64,000 nucleotides of DNA from Streptomyces cucumeris (lineage in GTDB: Bacteria; Actinomycetota; Actinomycetes; Streptomycetales; Streptomycetaceae): contig NZ_JANCLX010000029.1 of assembly GCF_024295805.1 (NCBI RefSeq), positions 1 through 64,000 of the forward strand. The letters run 5' to 3'. The stretch's first letter is position 1. Each line of letters begins with the position of its first letter. Of this stretch, positions 36,648-45,731 are shown piece by piece. The notes beneath the pieces are model-generated. The model was not told the origin of the DNA and did not search any database. It worked only from the letters and a program-made list of their open reading frames with translations. Both the position numbers and the translations under genes were made by a program.

Positions 36648-36687
36648 AGCCGAACGCACCAGCGTCGGGTGATGCCGGGTTAGGAGC

Positions 36688-37797
36688 TCAACTCTCCAGT
36701 GAGAGTGCGTTCTTGGCGTGCGCGACGGATTCCTCCGAGGCGGGCCCGCCGGGATTCTCGGTGGCCAGGGCCTGGTTGAGGGTGACGAAGGGGCGCATCC
36801 GCCGCTCGTAGCGGGCATACGCGGTGCGGTGGTCGCCGTTGTCCCGGGCGAGGCAGTCGGCCAGTACATGGGCGCCCACGAGGGCCAGGCTGGTGCCCTG
36901 CCCCGAGAGAGGGGAGGGGCAGTAGCCGGCGTCTCCGAGCAGGGCCACCCGGCCCCGTGACCACTGGTCCATGCGGATCTGGGCCATGGCGTCGCAGTAG
37001 AAGTCGGGTGCCTTCCGGGCGGCCTTGGCCAGGCGGGTCCCTTCCCATCGCAACGACGCGAGCTTGTCCGCGACGAGCTGCCGCAGAGTCGCGGTGTCGC
37101 GGCGGTCGTGGGCGAGGGGGGCGGACTCGAAGCCGAAGGCGATCCTGAGTTCGGTGTTGTCGCGTACGGGCATGATGCCGAAGCCCGCGTCGCCGTCCCG
37201 CAGCCATATCTGCCAGTTGTCCAGGCCGAGGAAGTTGCCCGCGCTGAACACCGAGAGGTAGCTCCCCAGGTGGTGGGCGAAACCCTCCTCCGGGCCGAAG
37301 GCCAGGCGTCGCACGGTGGAGTGGAGGCCATCGGCTCCGACCACGAGGTCGAAGGTGCGGGACGGTCCGTGTGCGAAGTCGACACGCACACCGGTCCCGT
37401 TCTCGTCGAGCGCGGTGACGCTGTCGCCGAAAAGGTACTCGACGTCTGCGCGCGTGTGCTCGTACACCATCCGGACCAGGTCCTCGCGCAGCACTTCGAT
37501 GTCTTCGCTGTCGAGCCGGCCGCTGCTGAAGGTCGCCTCGGTGGAGCGGTCGATCTCGTGGCCGTCGGGGTCGAGGATCGACATGCCGCGCATCCGGGTC
37601 CGTACGCGGCTCGCGTGCTCCAGCAGTCCCATCCGCTCCACGACGTCGAGCGCGACGCCACGGATGTCCACGGCCTGGCCGCCGGGGCGTTGGCCCGGAG
37701 CGCGTTCGACGACGGTGGGTGCGAAGCCGTGGCGGCGCAGCCAGTAGGCGAGGACGGGTCCCGCGATGCCGCCGCCGGAGATGAGTACGGTCTGCAT
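36688..37797 (-). CDS. FAD-dependent monooxygenase (PHBH/TetX-like)
   Basis: A 369-residue flavoprotein hydroxylase. Motifs are LISGGGIAGPVLAYWL (FAD beta-alpha-beta), VVGADGLHSTVR (DG motif) and ALLGDAGYCPSPLSGQGTS (GD motif). ATG 37797 follows GGAGGAG; the upstream ATG 37866 is less likely. Such enzymes hydroxylate aromatics or inactivate drugs such as tetracyclines. It faces a GntR-TetR fusion regulator across a palindrome-rich gap, suggesting an inducible detoxification gene. Confidence 0.88.
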   Translation of the reverse strand: MQTVLISGGGIAGPVLAYWLRRHGFAPTVVERAPGQRPGGQAVDIRGVALDVVERMGLLEHASRVRTRMRGMSILDPDGHEIDRSTEATFSSGRLDSEDIEVLREDLVRMVYEHTRADVEYLFGDSVTALDENGTGVRVDFAHGPSRTFDLVVGADGLHSTVRRLAFGPEEGFAHHLGSYLSVFSAGNFLGLDNWQIWLRDGDAGFGIMPVRDNTELRIAFGFESAPLAHDRRDTATLRQLVADKLASLRWEGTRLAKAARKAPDFYCDAMAQIRMDQWSRGRVALLGDAGYCPSPLSGQGTSLALVGAHVLADCLARDNGDHRTAYARYERRMRPFVTLNQALATENPGGPASEESVAHAKNALSLES

Positions 37798-37818
37798 GAG
37801 AAGCTCCTCCAGTGCTCT

Positions 37819-37853
37819 GTACGGTGTACGCGCTCTGAACGTACGTCGTACGT
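37819..37853. promoter_or_regulatory. Palindromic operator candidates upstream of the monooxygenase
   Basis: Two symmetric sites: GTAC-GGT-GTAC (37819-37829) and the perfect 15-base palindrome ACGTACG-T-CGTACGT (37839-37853), 22-56 bases before the monooxygenase start. The second is typical of TetR-class operators. Confidence 0.62.
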
Positions 37854-37884
37854 GCAGGCCCTTCAACTGGCCATATGCGGTGCG

Positions 37885-37943
37885 TGTACTAGGACAGGGC
37901 CCGTTCGTTCCGCGTTGCCGCTGCTACCCTCTGCACTAGTACA
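37885..37943. promoter_or_regulatory. Split inverted repeat before the GntR-TetR fusion gene
   Basis: TGTACTAG (37885-37892) and CTAGTACA (37936-37943) are perfect inverted copies 43 bases apart. The second lies just before the AGGAG ribosome site region of the regulator. A looping or two-site operator is possible. Confidence 0.5.
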
Positions 37944-37963
37944 GGAGAGGAAGGCGGCAGGAC

Positions 37964-38926
37964 GTGACGAAGCCCACGGGAACAGCCGGTGATCCGCCCT
38001 ATCTGCGCATCGTCGCCACGATCCGGCGGCGCATCGCGGAGGGTGAACTCGCCCCCGGGGACCGGGTTCCCTCGACCCGTCAGATCGCCGGGGAATGGGG
38101 CGTCGCACTCGCCACCGCCACCAAGGCCCTGACCACTCTGCGTCTGGAGGGACTTGTCGAGTCCCGGCCCCGGGTTGGCACGGTCGTCGCCGGAACCGCC
38201 CCCGCCGCGCCGACTCGCAAGCGCCCGCCATCCGCCCCCGACCCCGAGCAGGAGCTGAGCCTTGCCCGGATCGTCCGTACCGCCATCGAGATCGCCGACG
38301 CCGAGGGGCTCTCGGCGCTGTCCATGCGCGGCGTCGCGGCCCGGCTCGGCGTCGCGGCGATGTCGACCTATCGGTACGTCGCGAGCAAGGAAGACCTCGT
38401 CCTGCACATGGCCGACGCCGCGTTCGGCGAGGAGACCTACCCCGCGAACGCCCCCGAGGATTGGCGTACCCGCGTTGAGATGGGTGCCCGGACCCTGTGG
38501 AGCTTGTACCGGAAGCACCCGTGGCTGGCGCAGCTCGGCTCCCTCACACGCCCGTTGCTCGTGCCGAATCTGATGGTCCACGGCGAGTGGGTGCTGGGCG
38601 CCCTCGACGGCCATGGCCTCGATCCCACGAGGGTGTTCGACATCCACGTTCTGCTCTACAGCCATGTCCAGGGCCTGGCGGCGCATCTGGAGATGGAAGC
38701 GCACGCCGAGGCCGCCACGGGCCAGTCGGAGGACCAGTGGATGGACAGCCGCGCCCCGGCCCTCCAGGAACTGGTGGAATCCGGCCGCTTCCCGACCTTC
38801 ACCAAGGTGGTCGGAGCCTTCGAGGACGGGTACGACCTTCGTCTCGACGCGCTCTTCGAATTCGGCCTCAAGGCACTCCTCGACGGCCTGACTTCCCTCA
38901 TCGAGGGTCAGGAAGTCGCCGCGTAG
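37964..38926 (+). CDS. GntR-TetR fusion transcriptional regulator
   Basis: A 320-residue regulator with two DNA-binding domains. Residues about 10-80 are a GntR winged helix (GELAPGDRVPSTRQIAGEWG); residues about 95-145 are a TetR helix-turn-helix (LSMRGVAARLGVAAMSTYRY), followed by a TetR C-terminal ligand domain. GTG 37964 follows AGGAGAGGAAGG. Fusions of this type occur in actinobacteria. It is divergent from the FAD monooxygenase and probably controls it through the palindromes between them. Confidence 0.9.
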   Translation: MTKPTGTAGDPPYLRIVATIRRRIAEGELAPGDRVPSTRQIAGEWGVALATATKALTTLRLEGLVESRPRVGTVVAGTAPAAPTRKRPPSAPDPEQELSLARIVRTAIEIADAEGLSALSMRGVAARLGVAAMSTYRYVASKEDLVLHMADAAFGEETYPANAPEDWRTRVEMGARTLWSLYRKHPWLAQLGSLTRPLLVPNLMVHGEWVLGALDGHGLDPTRVFDIHVLLYSHVQGLAAHLEMEAHAEAATGQSEDQWMDSRAPALQELVESGRFPTFTKVVGAFEDGYDLRLDALFEFGLKALLDGLTSLIEGQEVAA

Positions 38927-38977
38927 ACACGCGGGTTCCCTCGTGGCATGAAACCGGTGTCGCACACCTGGCGGACA

Positions 38978-38997
38978 CTTCGTATATCGAATACGTT
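38978..38997 (+). promoter_or_regulatory. Shared 20-bp element, copy 1 (upstream of first glycoside hydrolase)
   Basis: CTTCGTATATCGAATACGTT contains the palindrome CGTAT-ATCGA-ATACG and lies 80 bases before the glycoside hydrolase start. An almost identical copy on the opposite strand precedes the paralogue (51532-51551). A common operator is likely. Confidence 0.7.
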
Positions 38998-39076
38998 CAG
39001 CGTGCCGGGGGCCGCTGGGTGACATCCATCCGTGTACGGCCCTCGCTCCCGCCCATGCAGACGAGGAGAATCAGAC

Positions 39077-40570
39077 ATGCCACCCCCCAACCCGCTGCCA
39101 CGCAGAACCATGTTGCGTGGAGCCGCCGTGGCCGGAGCCGGAGCGGCGATGTGGCCGCTGTTGGACCAGTCCCATGCAGTGGGCGCGCCCAAGGACGATG
39201 CGGCCGCCTACACGATCCGCTTCGACAACGGCCGCAAGCAGACGCTCTGGGGCCTCGGCTTCGAGATCCAGTCGGATTCCATCAACTCCGGCAATGACGG
39301 CATGGACGACAAGGTGGTCAGCGGTGTTCCGTATGACCTGACGGACAGTGAGCGGGAGCGCTTCTACGGGCAGCTGCTCAAGGCGGGCTCCGGACGCGGA
39401 TTCCGCTACTGCCGCCTGGCCATGGGGCTGTACCACCGTGGTCTTGATCCCCAGAAGAAGCACATCGTGGACCGCTACAAGGGGCAGACGGCACTGCTGG
39501 CGGACATGATCGAGCGGACCGGGATCGAGGGTATCTCCGCGGAGTACTGGTCACCCGCTCCCGGCTGGAAGAAGAACGGATCCTACGTCGGCGGCAAGCT
39601 GGCCTCGTTCTCCCCCGAAGCCCTGGACGCCCTCGGCGACGCCATGGTGCGGGACCTGGACTATCTGGCCGCTCGTGGTGTGCCGATCTCCATGTGGGGA
39701 TTGCAGAACGAGCCCCGCGCCGACACCAAGTACTCCTCGTGCACCTACTCGCCCGATGAGTATCTGAAGACCTTCAAGGCGGTCGCCCCCAAGATCAAGA
39801 AGAAGTACCCCCGGACGCGCATCATCGCGGAGAGCCAGGACGGCTGGAAGCGCGGAATCGGCAAAGCGATCAAGGCCGATCCGGACGCGCTCCGCCTTGT
39901 CGACGCGTGGACGTTCCACCGGGTGGGCACGTCGAGCAAGGAACAGATCGAAGGTGACTTCACCTCCGGCCGGGCCGGCAAGACCGTGTTCAACAACGAG
40001 TTCGAGTACCTGCACTACGGCAGCGTGAAGCCCAGGCACACGATCAACACGGCGCAGTCGATCATGAACTGGATGACCTTCCAGAACGCGCCCTCCTGGT
40101 TCTGGCTGCACGCGCTGAAGCCCACGTCCAACGCGGAGGCACTCGGCTACGGACTGGGCTTCTGGCGCTCCCCGCACGGTAAGCACCTCCCTCGTTTCCC
40201 GGACCTCAAGCCGGGCCACTGGACCTTCAACGCGCTCAACTGGAACGCCGTGGCCGGGTTTCTGCGGTACATGCCGTGGGACTCCGTTCGCTACCACGTC
40301 GACGAACCCCGGCACGCCGACGGTACGCCGTACACCGAGCACCGGATCATGGCCTGGCGCACCCCCAAGGGCGACCCCGTCTTCGCGGTCACCAACAGTT
40401 CTGAGAACAAGCCGTTCACCTACAGCGTGGACACCCAGACCAAGGAAGCCTTCCATGGCCACCGGTACGGACCGAAAGTCAACGACATGAGCATCGGCAC
40501 CAAGCACGGACCGCAGCTCACCTTCACCGTGCCCCCGCTGTCCATCGAGTTCTGGGCATCCGGCTCCTGA
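39077..40570 (+). CDS. Tat-secreted glycoside hydrolase (clan GH-A, GH30-like), paralogue 1
   Basis: A secreted glycosidase of 497 residues. ATG 39077 follows GAGGAG. The N-terminus is a twin-arginine signal (RRTMLRGAAVAGAGAAMWPL). The barrel shows WGLGFEIQSDS at its first strand, the acid/base Glu in MWGLQNEPRAD and the likely nucleophile Glu in VFNNEFEYLH. A C-terminal beta domain ends PPLSIEFWASGS. The NEP motif and layout fit GH30-type enzymes, which include beta-1,6-galactanases and xylanases; the substrate is not settled. A close paralogue of the same length lies at 49913-51406. Confidence 0.82.
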   Translation: MPPPNPLPRRTMLRGAAVAGAGAAMWPLLDQSHAVGAPKDDAAAYTIRFDNGRKQTLWGLGFEIQSDSINSGNDGMDDKVVSGVPYDLTDSERERFYGQLLKAGSGRGFRYCRLAMGLYHRGLDPQKKHIVDRYKGQTALLADMIERTGIEGISAEYWSPAPGWKKNGSYVGGKLASFSPEALDALGDAMVRDLDYLAARGVPISMWGLQNEPRADTKYSSCTYSPDEYLKTFKAVAPKIKKKYPRTRIIAESQDGWKRGIGKAIKADPDALRLVDAWTFHRVGTSSKEQIEGDFTSGRAGKTVFNNEFEYLHYGSVKPRHTINTAQSIMNWMTFQNAPSWFWLHALKPTSNAEALGYGLGFWRSPHGKHLPRFPDLKPGHWTFNALNWNAVAGFLRYMPWDSVRYHVDEPRHADGTPYTEHRIMAWRTPKGDPVFAVTNSSENKPFTYSVDTQTKEAFHGHRYGPKVNDMSIGTKHGPQLTFTVPPLSIEFWASGS

Positions 40571-40596
40571 AGGGCCGAAAGGGAAGGCGCATACGG

Positions 40597-40628
40597 CGGG
40601 CCGTACCGGCAGCAACCGGTACGGCCCG
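40597..40628 (+). terminator. Terminator hairpin after the glycoside hydrolase gene
   Basis: A 13-bp perfect stem, CGGGCCGTACCGG and CCGGTACGGCCCG, with loop CAGCAA, 27 bases after the stop codon. Confidence 0.85.
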
Positions 40629-40776
40629 TACTCCGGTGTGCGCGTATCCCGCGCGCGGCAGGGACAGGCAGCGCCAGCGGGAGTCAGGGTGCACGGAGAC
40701 ACCGAACGCCAGGGCCGTATCCTGAGGCAGGCGATGCAGGCACTGCCGATGCGTCGCAGCCGGGTGCCGCCCCACT

Positions 40777-40795
40777 CCGGGTACCTGATACCCGG
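40777..40795 (+). promoter_or_regulatory. Leader hairpin upstream of the LysE-type exporter
   Basis: CCGGGTA and TACCCGG (5-base loop) lie 22 bases before the GTG start and just ahead of the AGGAG ribosome site. It may be an operator or an mRNA leader element. Confidence 0.45.
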
Positions 40796-40816
40796 CAAGC
40801 AATCAGGAGTTGACCG

Positions 40817-41461
40817 GTGATCAGTCTGGCCGCAGTGGGGGGAGTGGCCCTGGTCGAACTGGGCATGGCCCTGACTCCGGGACCGAACATGATCCACCTC
40901 GCCTCTCGCGCGATCACCCAAGGCCGCAGGGCGGGCCTGGTCAGCTTGAGCGGGACCGCCGTGGGATTCCTGTGCTACCTGCTGGCCGCGGCCGCGGGCC
41001 TATCGGCGTTGTTCACCGCCGTGCCGCTGGCGTTCACGGTGGTCAAGCTCGCCGGGGCCGCCTACCTGGCCTACCTGGCCTGGGACATGCTCAAGCCCGG
41101 TGGCCGCTCGCCCTTCGCCCCGGCCCAGGGTCTGCCTCCGGTCTCTGACGCCCGCCTGTTCTCGATGGGGCTCCTGACCAACCTGCTCAACCCCAAGATC
41201 GCTCTCATGTACGCGGCTCTTCTGCCCCAGTTCATGGACCCGCATGCGGGTCCGGACTGGGCGCAACTGCTCCAGCTCGGCGGTGTGCAGATCATCGTGG
41301 GAATCTCCGTGAACGCTCTGATCATGCTGGGCGCAGCGCGGGTGTCGGGGTTTCTGGCCGCCCGGCCCCGCGTGATGACCGCTCAGCGGTTCGCGTCAGG
41401 CGGCTTGCTCGGCGTCTTCGCGCTGCGCACCGCCCTGTCCCGTACGCCGGCCTCGGCCTGA
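40817..41461 (+). CDS. LysE/RhtB-family amino acid exporter
   Basis: A 214-residue membrane exporter with five to six hydrophobic helices. Family signatures are MALTPGPNMIHLASRA near the N-terminus and GLLTNLLNPKIALMYAALLPQF in mid-sequence. GTG 40817 follows AGGAG. It stands alone between the glycoside hydrolase and the insertion-sequence remnant; the exported amino acid is unknown. Confidence 0.9.
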   Translation: MISLAAVGGVALVELGMALTPGPNMIHLASRAITQGRRAGLVSLSGTAVGFLCYLLAAAAGLSALFTAVPLAFTVVKLAGAAYLAYLAWDMLKPGGRSPFAPAQGLPPVSDARLFSMGLLTNLLNPKIALMYAALLPQFMDPHAGPDWAQLLQLGGVQIIVGISVNALIMLGAARVSGFLAARPRVMTAQRFASGGLLGVFALRTALSRTPASA

Positions 41462-41500
41462 GCCATGCCCGCGCGACCGGATCGGTGCGGGCGCCGGCCG

Positions 41501-41818
41501 CAGCCGATGCGCTTGGACAGTGGTGGAGTCCACCGAGATGTCCCAGTCGATCTCGCCTGCGGCGTCGGCCGCGGCCTGGACCTGCTGGAGCAGACGTTCC
41601 CAGGTGCCGTCGGCCGACCACAGACGATGGCGTTGATGGACGGTCTTCCACGGCCCGAACCGTTCGGGCAGATCACGCCACCGCACCCCGGTCCGCACCG
41701 TGTGCAGAATCCCATCGATCACCTGTCGGTGATCCCGCCACCTGCCACAACGTCCGTTGCTGACCGGCAGGAACGGCCGAAGCCGTTCCCACTCGGCGTC
41801 ACTCAGATCACCCCGCCC
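41501..41818 (-). pseudogene. IS5-family transposase remnant (N-terminal third only)
   Basis: The minus strand encodes RGDLSDAEWERLRPFLPV, then DGILHTVRTGVRWRDLPERF, GPWKTVHQRHRLWSADGTWE and VDSTTVQAH, the beginning of a typical streptomycete IS5-family DDE transposase. It has no start codon, homology ends after the first catalytic Asp region (VDST), and the rest of the catalytic domain and both IS ends are absent. It begins directly after the TAG of the GH35 gene and in the same reading frame. It is therefore a dead fragment left by deletion or recombination. Confidence 0.85.
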
Positions 41819-44800
41819 CTAGCCGCAGGTCAGCCGGGCGCGTGCCCAGTCGGCGTGGTCGTGGCTGTTGCCGTCGCCACCGTCGGTGACGCGTAGTTCC
41901 AGCACCCGTGCTCCGGTGATGTCCGTGTCCAGGGGCACTCCCGTCCCTCGGCCGGTAATGACGTCGGTGGTGCGCAGGGGCTTGCCGTCGGCCAGGACGG
42001 AGAAGACGGCGCTTCCGGCGTCGCCCGTCTCGTCGTCGATTCCGGCGACGCCGGTGAAGCGGGTACACGAGCCGCCCAGGTAGAGGGTGACGGCGCTGTT
42101 GGCGTGCACACCGAGGCCGGTGTCATAGCGCGTGCCCGCGATGGTGATGGGTTTGCCGTCGCGCGCTTCCTCCTCACCGTTCGAGGTGTTCCGCTCGACG
42201 GGGCCCCAGCCGTTCTCGGCGTCGAACTCCAGTGAACTCACTTCCTGGGTACCGGCGTTGGGCGGCGGGGGAGGGGAGAGGACCGTGGCGGGGGCGCTCG
42301 CCGTGGCGGGCCGGCCGTCGGAGGTGTAGTGGGCGGTGGCGGCGAAGGCCGCCGTCCACGGGCTGCCGGTCCCGGAGGATGCGGTGACGGTCCATGAGCG
42401 CTTCACGGTCCGGCCCGCGGGGACGGTGCCGAGCTCGCGTGGCTCGGCCGGATCCGCCTTCCATCCCGGCGGCAGTCCCAAGGCGAGCGTCGCGTTCCGG
42501 GCCGCCGACCGGCGCGGGGTGAACGTGGCGGTGACGGTCCCGGTGGCGCCGCGGGCGATGGTGTCCGGAGCGGTGACCCGGACGTCGGCGCTCGCCTGGG
42601 CGTCGCGGTGCGGCACCTGTGCGTAGGTCGGGGAGGCGAGGTCGCCGTACCGCAGGGGTGTGGTGTGGTTGCCGTAGGACTCCAGGGAGACGGATCCGAG
42701 CCCGCCGCCCCGGCCGTCCTCATTGATCACCGCGATGGCGATGGTGTTGCCGCCCTTGGTCCTCAGCATGCCCGGCGGGACGGGAAAGGACTTCTGCGGT
42801 CCGAGGTCGTTGATGTAGAGCCCGGCCATCCAGCCGTTGACGTAGAGCAGAGCGCGGTAGTGCCGCTTGCCGTCATCGTCGATCCGCAGCCCGAGCGGTA
42901 CGTCCTGTCCGGGGGGCAGGTCGAGGTCGACGGTGGTGCGGTACCAGGAGACACCGGGGGTGTCGTCGCCGTGGGGCAGTGTGGTCTTCTGCCAGCCGTC
43001 GGACGGGTAGCCGGGCAGGTGCATGCCGTGGCGTTCGCCGTACAGACCACCGGTGTTGAGCGGTCCGCGGACCGGGTCGGCGAGGTCCTCACCGCCGAGC
43101 GCGCCTTGCAGTCGCCACCCGATCCGCCGCTCGGAGCCGGTCAGAGTGGCGCCGAGCAGACCTCTCGGCTCCTTGTGGCTGTCGTCCGCGGACCAGTCGA
43201 CGTTGTGCGCCATGTTGGCCGTGAGGACCGCCAGGACGTTGTCCTTCCCGGGCTTGAGGACACCGCTCGGGATGGTGAAGGTGTGTTCACCGGCGCGGCT
43301 GCTGCCCAGGAACCGGCCGCCGAGCCAGACGAGGTAGGAGCCCGCTTTGCCGGGGGAGACGTTCAGCCGTACCGATGTCTCCTGGCCGGTGGCCGTGAAG
43401 TGGCCGCGGTACCAGACGGAGCCGGTGTGGAAGCCGTAGTGGTCGGCCGCGAGCGAGGGGCCGTCGGCGGCGCGCCAGGCGGCGTCGTCGAAGTCGGGCC
43501 GGGCCTCGGGGGTCTCCTGCTGGAACCGCCAGTCTCCCAGCTTCGGAAGGGTGACGGGATTCGGTCCGGCCAGCGCGGCGCCGGTGGTGTCCAGGGCTCC
43601 CGGGACGCGCTCGCCGTTCCAGGTGACCGAGGTGGCCCGGGTGCCGGTGAGTACCCGCAGTCGCGCTGCCTTGTCGGTGTCGCCGGTCAGCCGCAGCACG
43701 CCGTTGTCGTGGTCCGCGGTGCGCAGCAGCTCCGGTCCGGCGGCCAGTACCGGGCCGTCGGAGGTGTCGAGCCGCCAGAAGGTGTCGGCCGTGGCGTCGT
43801 CGGCGAGGAGCAGCAGCACCGGGGTGCCGTGCGCGGGGGTGACGAGGACCTGGGCGAGACCGTCATGGCGGTAGTTCAGCCGCAGGTCCCCTTTGCCCGC
43901 GTCCCAGTGTTGTGCGACGGAGCCGCTGACCACCTTGACCTCGGGGCGCGCGTCGTAGTGCAGGACGCTTTCGCCGTCCTGCCCGTGGCGGCCGTAGAGC
44001 AGTGCCACATCGCGGTCTCCGAAGGTGTCGTGCGTCATGATCTCGGAGGTCGAGTAGCGGAGCCGCTGGTGGTCCATGGCGTAGTCGGCGACGAGTGTCT
44101 TGGTGTCACGGGCGTCGATGGTCAGCGCGGTCCCCGGCTCCTGCGGCACGGTGGGGTACGAGCCGAGGGCCAGGTGTGTGGTGTCCCGGCTCTTGTCGTT
44201 GACGTCCTTGTGGCGCACCACCGTGAAGGTGGTGCCGGTGTCGGGGTTGCGGCGGTCACGACGGGAGATCGCGGTGTTGTCCGGGGCGGTGGCGGTGTGC
44301 GGCCCGGTCCTGGTGAGCGGGGCCACCGCCTGGACGAAGTACCCCAGTCTCTTGTTGACCAGGTACTTCTCCGTCAGTTGCCGGTCCTCGCTGATCGAGG
44401 CGCCGTAGTCGTAGGAGGTGTAGACGTTCTTCGGCGCGGGCAGCCAGCCCCAGGACGTGCCGCCGTAGGCCATGTAGAAGTTCTGGAGAGTGGCGCCGGA
44501 GGCGATGTTGTTCTCGTACGCGGCCTTCTCGAACTCCCCGTTGGTGAGCTGTCTGCACTTGCCGTAGCCGGGGCCGCCCCAGGGATCGAAGGCTCCGCCC
44601 TGGAACTCGGCCAGGAACAGGGGCTCGTCCGGTGCCTTGGCCCGCGACCAGTCCGGCAGCTTGTTCCAGCGGTCGGGACTTGAGCAGTTGAAGCCCTGCG
44701 GGTAGGAGTCGCTGCCGTCGATGTCGAGCTCTTTGGCGAACGTGCCGTTGTGGTTGCCGGTCAGCGGCACCGTGATGCCGTGGTCGCGCGCCTGGTCGAC

Positions 44801-45511
44801 GAGGTGGCGGATGTAGGCGTGTCCGTCCGCGGTGTCCTTGTAGTACTCGTTCTCCACCTGGTAGGCGATCACCGGCCCCTTGCCCTCACTCAGTTGGTGG
44901 CGGGCGATGATGGGGTCGATCTTGGACAGCCATTCGTCGACGGACTTGAGGTAGTCCGGCGCGGTGGTGCGTGCCTTTCCCTTCTGCGTGGTGAGGTAGC
45001 CGGGAAAGCCTCCGCCATCGGTTTCGGCGTTGATGTAGGGGCCGGGCCGGGCGATGACGTAGATGCCCGCCTCCTCGGCCATGTCGAGGAGGCGGTCGAC
45101 GTCGCGCAGTCCGGTGAAGTCGTAGGAGCCCGGCTTGGCGGAGTGGAAGCCCCAGTCGAAGTAGAGGGAGGTGGCGTTGTAGCCACCCGCCTTCATCTTC
45201 TGCAGGATGTCGCGCCAGGCGTCCGGGCTGGGCAGCCGCCAGTAGTGGAACTCACCGGACCAGATGTAGAGCGGCTTGCCGTCGATGGTCAGGGAGTGGG
45301 CGTCGTAGGAGACCTTGTGAGGCGTGGACATGTCGGGCACGGACGACGCGGCGCCGGTCGATGCCGGAGAGGCGGCGGTGGCGGCCGGAGATGGCGCCTC
45401 CACCGGTGGACTGGCCTGCGCCGGGACCGCGAGGGAGCCCGCGGCCGCGAGGGCGCAGGCGGTGAGGGTGACCGTAAGGGCCGTGCGTCTGCGGTGCTTT
45501 GGGGTGAGCAT
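41819..45511 (-). CDS. Secreted GH35 beta-galactosidase with NEW3 and NPCBM domains
   Basis: A large extracellular beta-galactosidase of 1230 residues. A signal peptide of about 33 residues is followed by a GH35 barrel (SGEFHYWRLPSPDAWRD; acid/base Glu in YQVENEYY; nucleophile Glu in FLAEFQGG). Beta-sandwich domains occupy the middle. An NPCBM-associated NEW3 domain lies at about 985-1085, and a C-terminal NPCBM carbohydrate-binding module ends DHADWARARLTC, a normal family ending, so the neighbouring IS remnant did not truncate it. ATG 45511 follows GAGGAG. It probably trims galactose from plant or other glycans, complementing the nearby glycoside hydrolases. Confidence 0.92.
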   Translation of the reverse strand: MLTPKHRRRTALTVTLTACALAAAGSLAVPAQASPPVEAPSPAATAASPASTGAASSVPDMSTPHKVSYDAHSLTIDGKPLYIWSGEFHYWRLPSPDAWRDILQKMKAGGYNATSLYFDWGFHSAKPGSYDFTGLRDVDRLLDMAEEAGIYVIARPGPYINAETDGGGFPGYLTTQKGKARTTAPDYLKSVDEWLSKIDPIIARHQLSEGKGPVIAYQVENEYYKDTADGHAYIRHLVDQARDHGITVPLTGNHNGTFAKELDIDGSDSYPQGFNCSSPDRWNKLPDWSRAKAPDEPLFLAEFQGGAFDPWGGPGYGKCRQLTNGEFEKAAYENNIASGATLQNFYMAYGGTSWGWLPAPKNVYTSYDYGASISEDRQLTEKYLVNKRLGYFVQAVAPLTRTGPHTATAPDNTAISRRDRRNPDTGTTFTVVRHKDVNDKSRDTTHLALGSYPTVPQEPGTALTIDARDTKTLVADYAMDHQRLRYSTSEIMTHDTFGDRDVALLYGRHGQDGESVLHYDARPEVKVVSGSVAQHWDAGKGDLRLNYRHDGLAQVLVTPAHGTPVLLLLADDATADTFWRLDTSDGPVLAAGPELLRTADHDNGVLRLTGDTDKAARLRVLTGTRATSVTWNGERVPGALDTTGAALAGPNPVTLPKLGDWRFQQETPEARPDFDDAAWRAADGPSLAADHYGFHTGSVWYRGHFTATGQETSVRLNVSPGKAGSYLVWLGGRFLGSSRAGEHTFTIPSGVLKPGKDNVLAVLTANMAHNVDWSADDSHKEPRGLLGATLTGSERRIGWRLQGALGGEDLADPVRGPLNTGGLYGERHGMHLPGYPSDGWQKTTLPHGDDTPGVSWYRTTVDLDLPPGQDVPLGLRIDDDGKRHYRALLYVNGWMAGLYINDLGPQKSFPVPPGMLRTKGGNTIAIAVINEDGRGGGLGSVSLESYGNHTTPLRYGDLASPTYAQVPHRDAQASADVRVTAPDTIARGATGTVTATFTPRRSAARNATLALGLPPGWKADPAEPRELGTVPAGRTVKRSWTVTASSGTGSPWTAAFAATAHYTSDGRPATASAPATVLSPPPPPNAGTQEVSSLEFDAENGWGPVERNTSNGEEEARDGKPITIAGTRYDTGLGVHANSAVTLYLGGSCTRFTGVAGIDDETGDAGSAVFSVLADGKPLRTTDVITGRGTGVPLDTDITGARVLELRVTDGGDGNSHDHADWARARLTCG

Positions 45512-45731
45512 GGACGTCGCTCCTCGGAGAGTTGAGCCGTGGGGGCGAGCCGGTGCAGCGTGAAGTCTAGAAAAGTTAAGGTTTGATGGGAACAGTCGGA
45601 ACCTGTTTGTTTCTGGGCGGCGCTCTGGCGTGACCTGACGGAGTGTGGGGTGACCTGCTGATCGGCGCTGCCGGGCCGCCGCAACGGATATGTGGGAAGC
45701 GGCTGTCGTGTCGCTCCGCTACGGTGCGGGC

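Noticed and set aside
42608..44683. 691-codon plus-strand frame inside the GH35 gene
   Set aside because: Shadow of the galactosidase; the minus strand has the catalytic Glu motifs and module boundaries.
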